NCBI GenBank assembly: GCA_023386155.1
Contig: JAEWKH010000012.1
Span: forward strand, 39,186 to 103,185
Origin: Pseudomonadota bacterium
GTDB taxonomy: Bacteria > Pseudomonadota > Alphaproteobacteria > Rhizobiales > Beijerinckiaceae
Length of the DNA: 64,000 bases
Direction: 5' to 3'
Positions 61,674 through 64,000 of this stretch are shown one piece after another (the stretch's first letter is position 1; every line of letters starts with the position of its first letter). The position numbers were made by a program, and so were the translations under genes. Under the pieces are notes generated by a model. The model saw only the letters and a list, made by a program, of their open reading frames with translations, did no database searches and was not told the origin of the DNA.

Positions 61674-62492
61674 ATGTCGCACGAATTCCAGTTTCAGAAC
61701 GCCGTCGCCGTCGTGACCGGAGGCACGCAAGGGCTAGGCGAGGCCATCGCCCGCACCTTCGCCGAGCGCGGCGCCAAGGGCCTCGTGATCTGCGGGCGCA
61801 ACGCGGAGCGCGGGCACGCCGTGGCGCGCGAGCTTTCGAACCAGGGCTGCCAGACGGAATTCGTGCAGGCCGACCTCGAAAGCGTCGAGGAGGCCCGCCA
61901 GGTGACCGCGCGGGCGGACAACGTGTTCGGACGCGTCGACGTGCTGGTGAACGCGGCCGGCATCACGGATCGCGGCACGATCTTCGACACGAGCCCGGAA
62001 CTGTTCGACCGCATGTTCGCGGTCAACGTGCGTGCGCCCTTCTTCCTGATGCAGGAGGCCGCCAAGATCATGCGGCGCGAGAAGATCGAGGGCGCGATGA
62101 TCAACATCCTGTCCATGTCGGCCCATGGCGGCCAGCCCTTCATCACCGCCTATAGCGGCTCGAAGGGCGCGCTCGCGACGCTCACCAAGAACGCCGCCTT
62201 CAGCCTCATGCCCTGGCGCATCCGCGTGAACGCGCTCAACATCGGCTGGATGAACACGCCGGGCGAGGACCGGATCATGAAGACCTACCACGACGCAAAG
62301 GACGGCTGGCTGGAGAAAGCCATGAAGGAGCAGCCCTTCGGCCGCCTGCTGGAGCCATTGGAAGTGGCGCGCGCCGTGGCGTTTCTCGCAAGCTCCGAAT
62401 CCGGCATGATGACCGGCTCGGTGATCGATTTCGACCAGTCGGTGATGGGCTGCTACGAGAGCGCGCCGCATCCCTCGACGCCGGCGCAGTAA
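61674..62492 (+). CDS. Short-chain dehydrogenase/reductase
   Basis: A 272-residue SDR. The NAD(P) motif GGTQGLGE is near residue 16, NAAGITDRG is the NNAG-type motif, and the catalytic set S, Y and K is in ILSMSAHGGQPFITAYSGSKGAL. It is the classical SDR fold; substrate not assigned. It follows the GNAT gene by about 90 bases. Confidence 0.92.
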   Translation: MSHEFQFQNAVAVVTGGTQGLGEAIARTFAERGAKGLVICGRNAERGHAVARELSNQGCQTEFVQADLESVEEARQVTARADNVFGRVDVLVNAAGITDRGTIFDTSPELFDRMFAVNVRAPFFLMQEAAKIMRREKIEGAMINILSMSAHGGQPFITAYSGSKGALATLTKNAAFSLMPWRIRVNALNIGWMNTPGEDRIMKTYHDAKDGWLEKAMKEQPFGRLLEPLEVARAVAFLASSESGMMTGSVIDFDQSVMGCYESAPHPSTPAQ

Positions 62493-62511
62493 ACTTACCC
62501 TCCCACCACGA

Positions 62512-62613
62512 CCTCATCCTGAGGAGCAGACGAAGTCTGCGTCTCGAAGGAGCCTCCAGTGCTCTCTGGATCCTCCTTCGAGACGATCGCTCCGCGACCT
62601 CCTCAGGATGAGG
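62512..62613. repeat. Palindromic CCTCATCCTGAGGAG repeat
   Basis: CCTCATCCTGAGGAG and CTCCTCAGGATGAGG are perfect 15-bp inverted ends of a 102-base element, with CGTCTCGAAGGA and TCCTTCGAGACG paired again inside. It lies between the convergent SDR and methyltransferase genes and could end transcription from both. Confidence 0.8.
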
Positions 62614-62640
62614 GTTGAGGCTGGACCAATCGTCAGAAAA

Positions 62641-63570
62641 TCAGCGCTGGAGCACGACGAGAATTCCGGGAACCGGCACGCCGCGATCCTCGCGGGTCGA
62701 AACCCGCTCGACGGTGACGGTCGTGAATCCTTCGCGTTCTGCGAGCCCGCGCAGATAGGGCTCGCTGTGCGCGTAGCGAGCGTCCTCGCCGAGGATAAAA
62801 CCCTCGCCCTCATGCGCCTGAACGGTGAAGGCGAAGAGGCCCTCGCGCCTGAGCACCCGATGCGCTTCGCTGAAGACCGCATCGAGCGCCGCCATGTAGA
62901 CGAACACGTCCGCCGCCACGACGAGATCGGCCTCGCCTGTCGTGCGCCCGCTCAGAAACCCGACGAGGTCGTTCTCGTGCAGGGCGGCGTAGAGCTTTGT
63001 CTTCGCCGCCTTCTCCAGCATGCGGGGCGAGAGGTCGACGCCTTCGATGGACGCGCAATGCCCGGCGAGCTCCTGCGCCATCAGCCCGGTGCCGCAGCCG
63101 AGATCGAGGGTCAGCCCGAACCGGTACTCCCGCATCCGTTTGGAGCAGGCCCGGCGCAGGGCATCGGCGATCACCTCCGGGCCGCGATAGGCGAGGCTCT
63201 TCGTGAGATGCCGGTCGAATTTGGGCGCGTAATCGTCGAAGAGCGCCCGCACATAGCCGTTCGTGATCGCCTCGCCGGGGGCGAGCGCGCCGAGCCGCGC
63301 GAGATCGAGCCGCACGCCGAGCGCATCCTCGGGCTCGAGCGCCAGGGCCCGGCGCAGCGCCGCTATGGCTTCCTCCCGCAAGCCCAGCTCCGCAGCCGAG
63401 CGGCCGAGCATGGCTTGGGCGGGGGCGAAGTCCGGGGCAAGCTCGATCACCTGCCGGGCCAGATCGGCGGCAGCCTCGAAGTCCCCCTCGTCGAAGGCGG
63501 AACGGGCATATTCATAGCGGCGATCGGCGAGGAAATCGCCGGAGGTTCGAACAGTAGAGGTCTGCGGCAT
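62641..63570 (-). CDS. TPR-containing class I methyltransferase
   Basis: The ATG at 63570 gives a 309-residue protein. Residues about 20-85 are two TPR-like repeats (YARSAFDEGDFEAAADLARQVIELAPDFAPAQAMLGRSA) and from about 150 comes an S-adenosylmethionine-binding domain with LDLGCGTGLMAQELAGHCASIEGVDLSP. It resembles the methyltransferase family that pairs TPR with SAM domains; the target is unknown. The extension in the open frame to 63813 runs through a repeat. Confidence 0.88.
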   Translation of the reverse strand: MPQTSTVRTSGDFLADRRYEYARSAFDEGDFEAAADLARQVIELAPDFAPAQAMLGRSAAELGLREEAIAALRRALALEPEDALGVRLDLARLGALAPGEAITNGYVRALFDDYAPKFDRHLTKSLAYRGPEVIADALRRACSKRMREYRFGLTLDLGCGTGLMAQELAGHCASIEGVDLSPRMLEKAAKTKLYAALHENDLVGFLSGRTTGEADLVVAADVFVYMAALDAVFSEAHRVLRREGLFAFTVQAHEGEGFILGEDARYAHSEPYLRGLAEREGFTTVTVERVSTREDRGVPVPGILVVLQR

Positions 63571-64000
63571 AGCTTTTGGATGCGGGAGAGCGAAAGAGCT
63601 GTCAATGGCCGTTCCATCGGCGACCAGTCCGCGCGAACAGGCGCGCCGCCTCTCCCTCTCCCGGGCAGGAGAGGGCCGGGGTGAGGGCAGGCCGATGGCG
63701 ATGAGGATGGTGTCCGTTCCGCCTGCAACCCTCATCCTCTGTTGCGAGGCGCAGGTGCTGTTTCCCTCCCCACCCCTCTCAGGCCTGCCTGAGAGGGGCA
63801 TCCTCTTGCGCAAGTCGGGAACACCCGACTTGCGATGGGGAGGGCCAGGGTGGGGGTGTCGGCGCCACTCCTTGATAGGCTATCGCCCACACCCCCACCT
63901 CCCCCTCCTCCCCACAAGGGGGAGGAGAGCTCCGGCCCGCCTGCGAACAATGTTCTCACTTTGTTCTTGACAGGCAGGAGAAGCTCGGCTATATCATTGC
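63571..64000. repeat. Repeat-rich intergenic end of the window
   Basis: No gene was recognised in these roughly 430 bases. The stretch holds several GC-rich palindromic pieces: a CCCTCTCCC-type repeat (about 63646-63692), CCCCTCTCAGG/CCTGAGAGGGG, AAGTCGGG/CCCGACTT, and from about 63840 a copy of the element found inside the helicase gene, ending CCCCACAAGGGGGAGG at 63910-63925. Confidence 0.7.

Overview
This window is GC-rich chromosomal DNA from an alphaproteobacterium, most likely a Hyphomicrobiales (Rhizobiales) member close to Methylobacteriaceae such as Microvirga. That placement is inferred from two IalB-family secreted proteins, a PodJ/SEL1-like polarity-type protein, the TauE-like/TIGR02186 pair, the ligase-associated PdeM/helicase pair and the typical dispersed palindromic repeats. 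No rRNA, tRNA, CRISPR array, prophage or recognisable defence island was seen. Most genes are complete metabolic, transport or regulatory genes. Many long reading frames opposite them are codon-bias shadows and are left out.

Layout. 1-5.6 kb: the 3' end of a SURF1 gene, two IalB-like secreted proteins, a coiled-coil peptidoglycan-binding protein and a luxR-luxI quorum-sensing locus with a perfect 16-bp palindrome and a small ORF after luxI. 5.6-8.1 kb: a serralysin-like M10/RTX protease with no secretion genes beside it, a small secreted protein and a 39-residue membrane microprotein. 8.1-16.4 kb: FAD amine oxidase, free methionine-R-sulfoxide reductase, ABC exporter, a run of four minus-strand genes headed by a zinc alcohol dehydrogenase, a NUDIX hydrolase and an inositol-monophosphatase-like enzyme. 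16.5-21 kb: a three-gene ferric-iron-type ABC importer. 21-23.8 kb: a voltage-gated-type ion channel with a zinc ribbon, a HAD phosphatase, and an HxlR regulator divergent from an FMN reductase.

23.8-31.3 kb: a minus-strand catabolic operon (N-formylglutamate amidohydrolase family, amino-acid/ethanolamine-type permease, glutamine-synthetase-like ligase, aldehyde dehydrogenase, iron alcohol dehydrogenase) divergent from an RpiR regulator. Its enzymes would fit a gamma-glutamylation route for an amino alcohol such as ethanolamine. 31.3-34.3 kb: an accessory patch with an IS630-type element and an orphan asparagine-synthetase-like gene of different composition. 34.3-43.5 kb: AbrB-like permease, FucU-like mutarotase, aminotransferase, MscL, DoxX/glyoxalase pair divergent from a LysR regulator, and a large SLC5/histidine kinase/receiver hybrid. 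43.5-52.2 kb: a long minus-strand series with a MerR regulator, acyl-CoA dehydrogenase, thiolase, the FadB/FadJ-type enzyme and smaller genes. 52.5-64 kb: the SEL1 protein, TauE/TIGR02186, PdeM and its helicase, GNAT, SDR and a TPR-methyltransferase.

The most distinctive signals are a family of short palindromic repeats whose ends match the ends of the resident IS630 element, several of which start exactly on the stop codon of a neighbouring gene; a different palindromic element inserted in frame inside the helicase gene; the proposed gamma-glutamyl amino-alcohol operon; the orphan asparagine-synthetase-like gene beside the IS; and the small ORF coupled to luxI.
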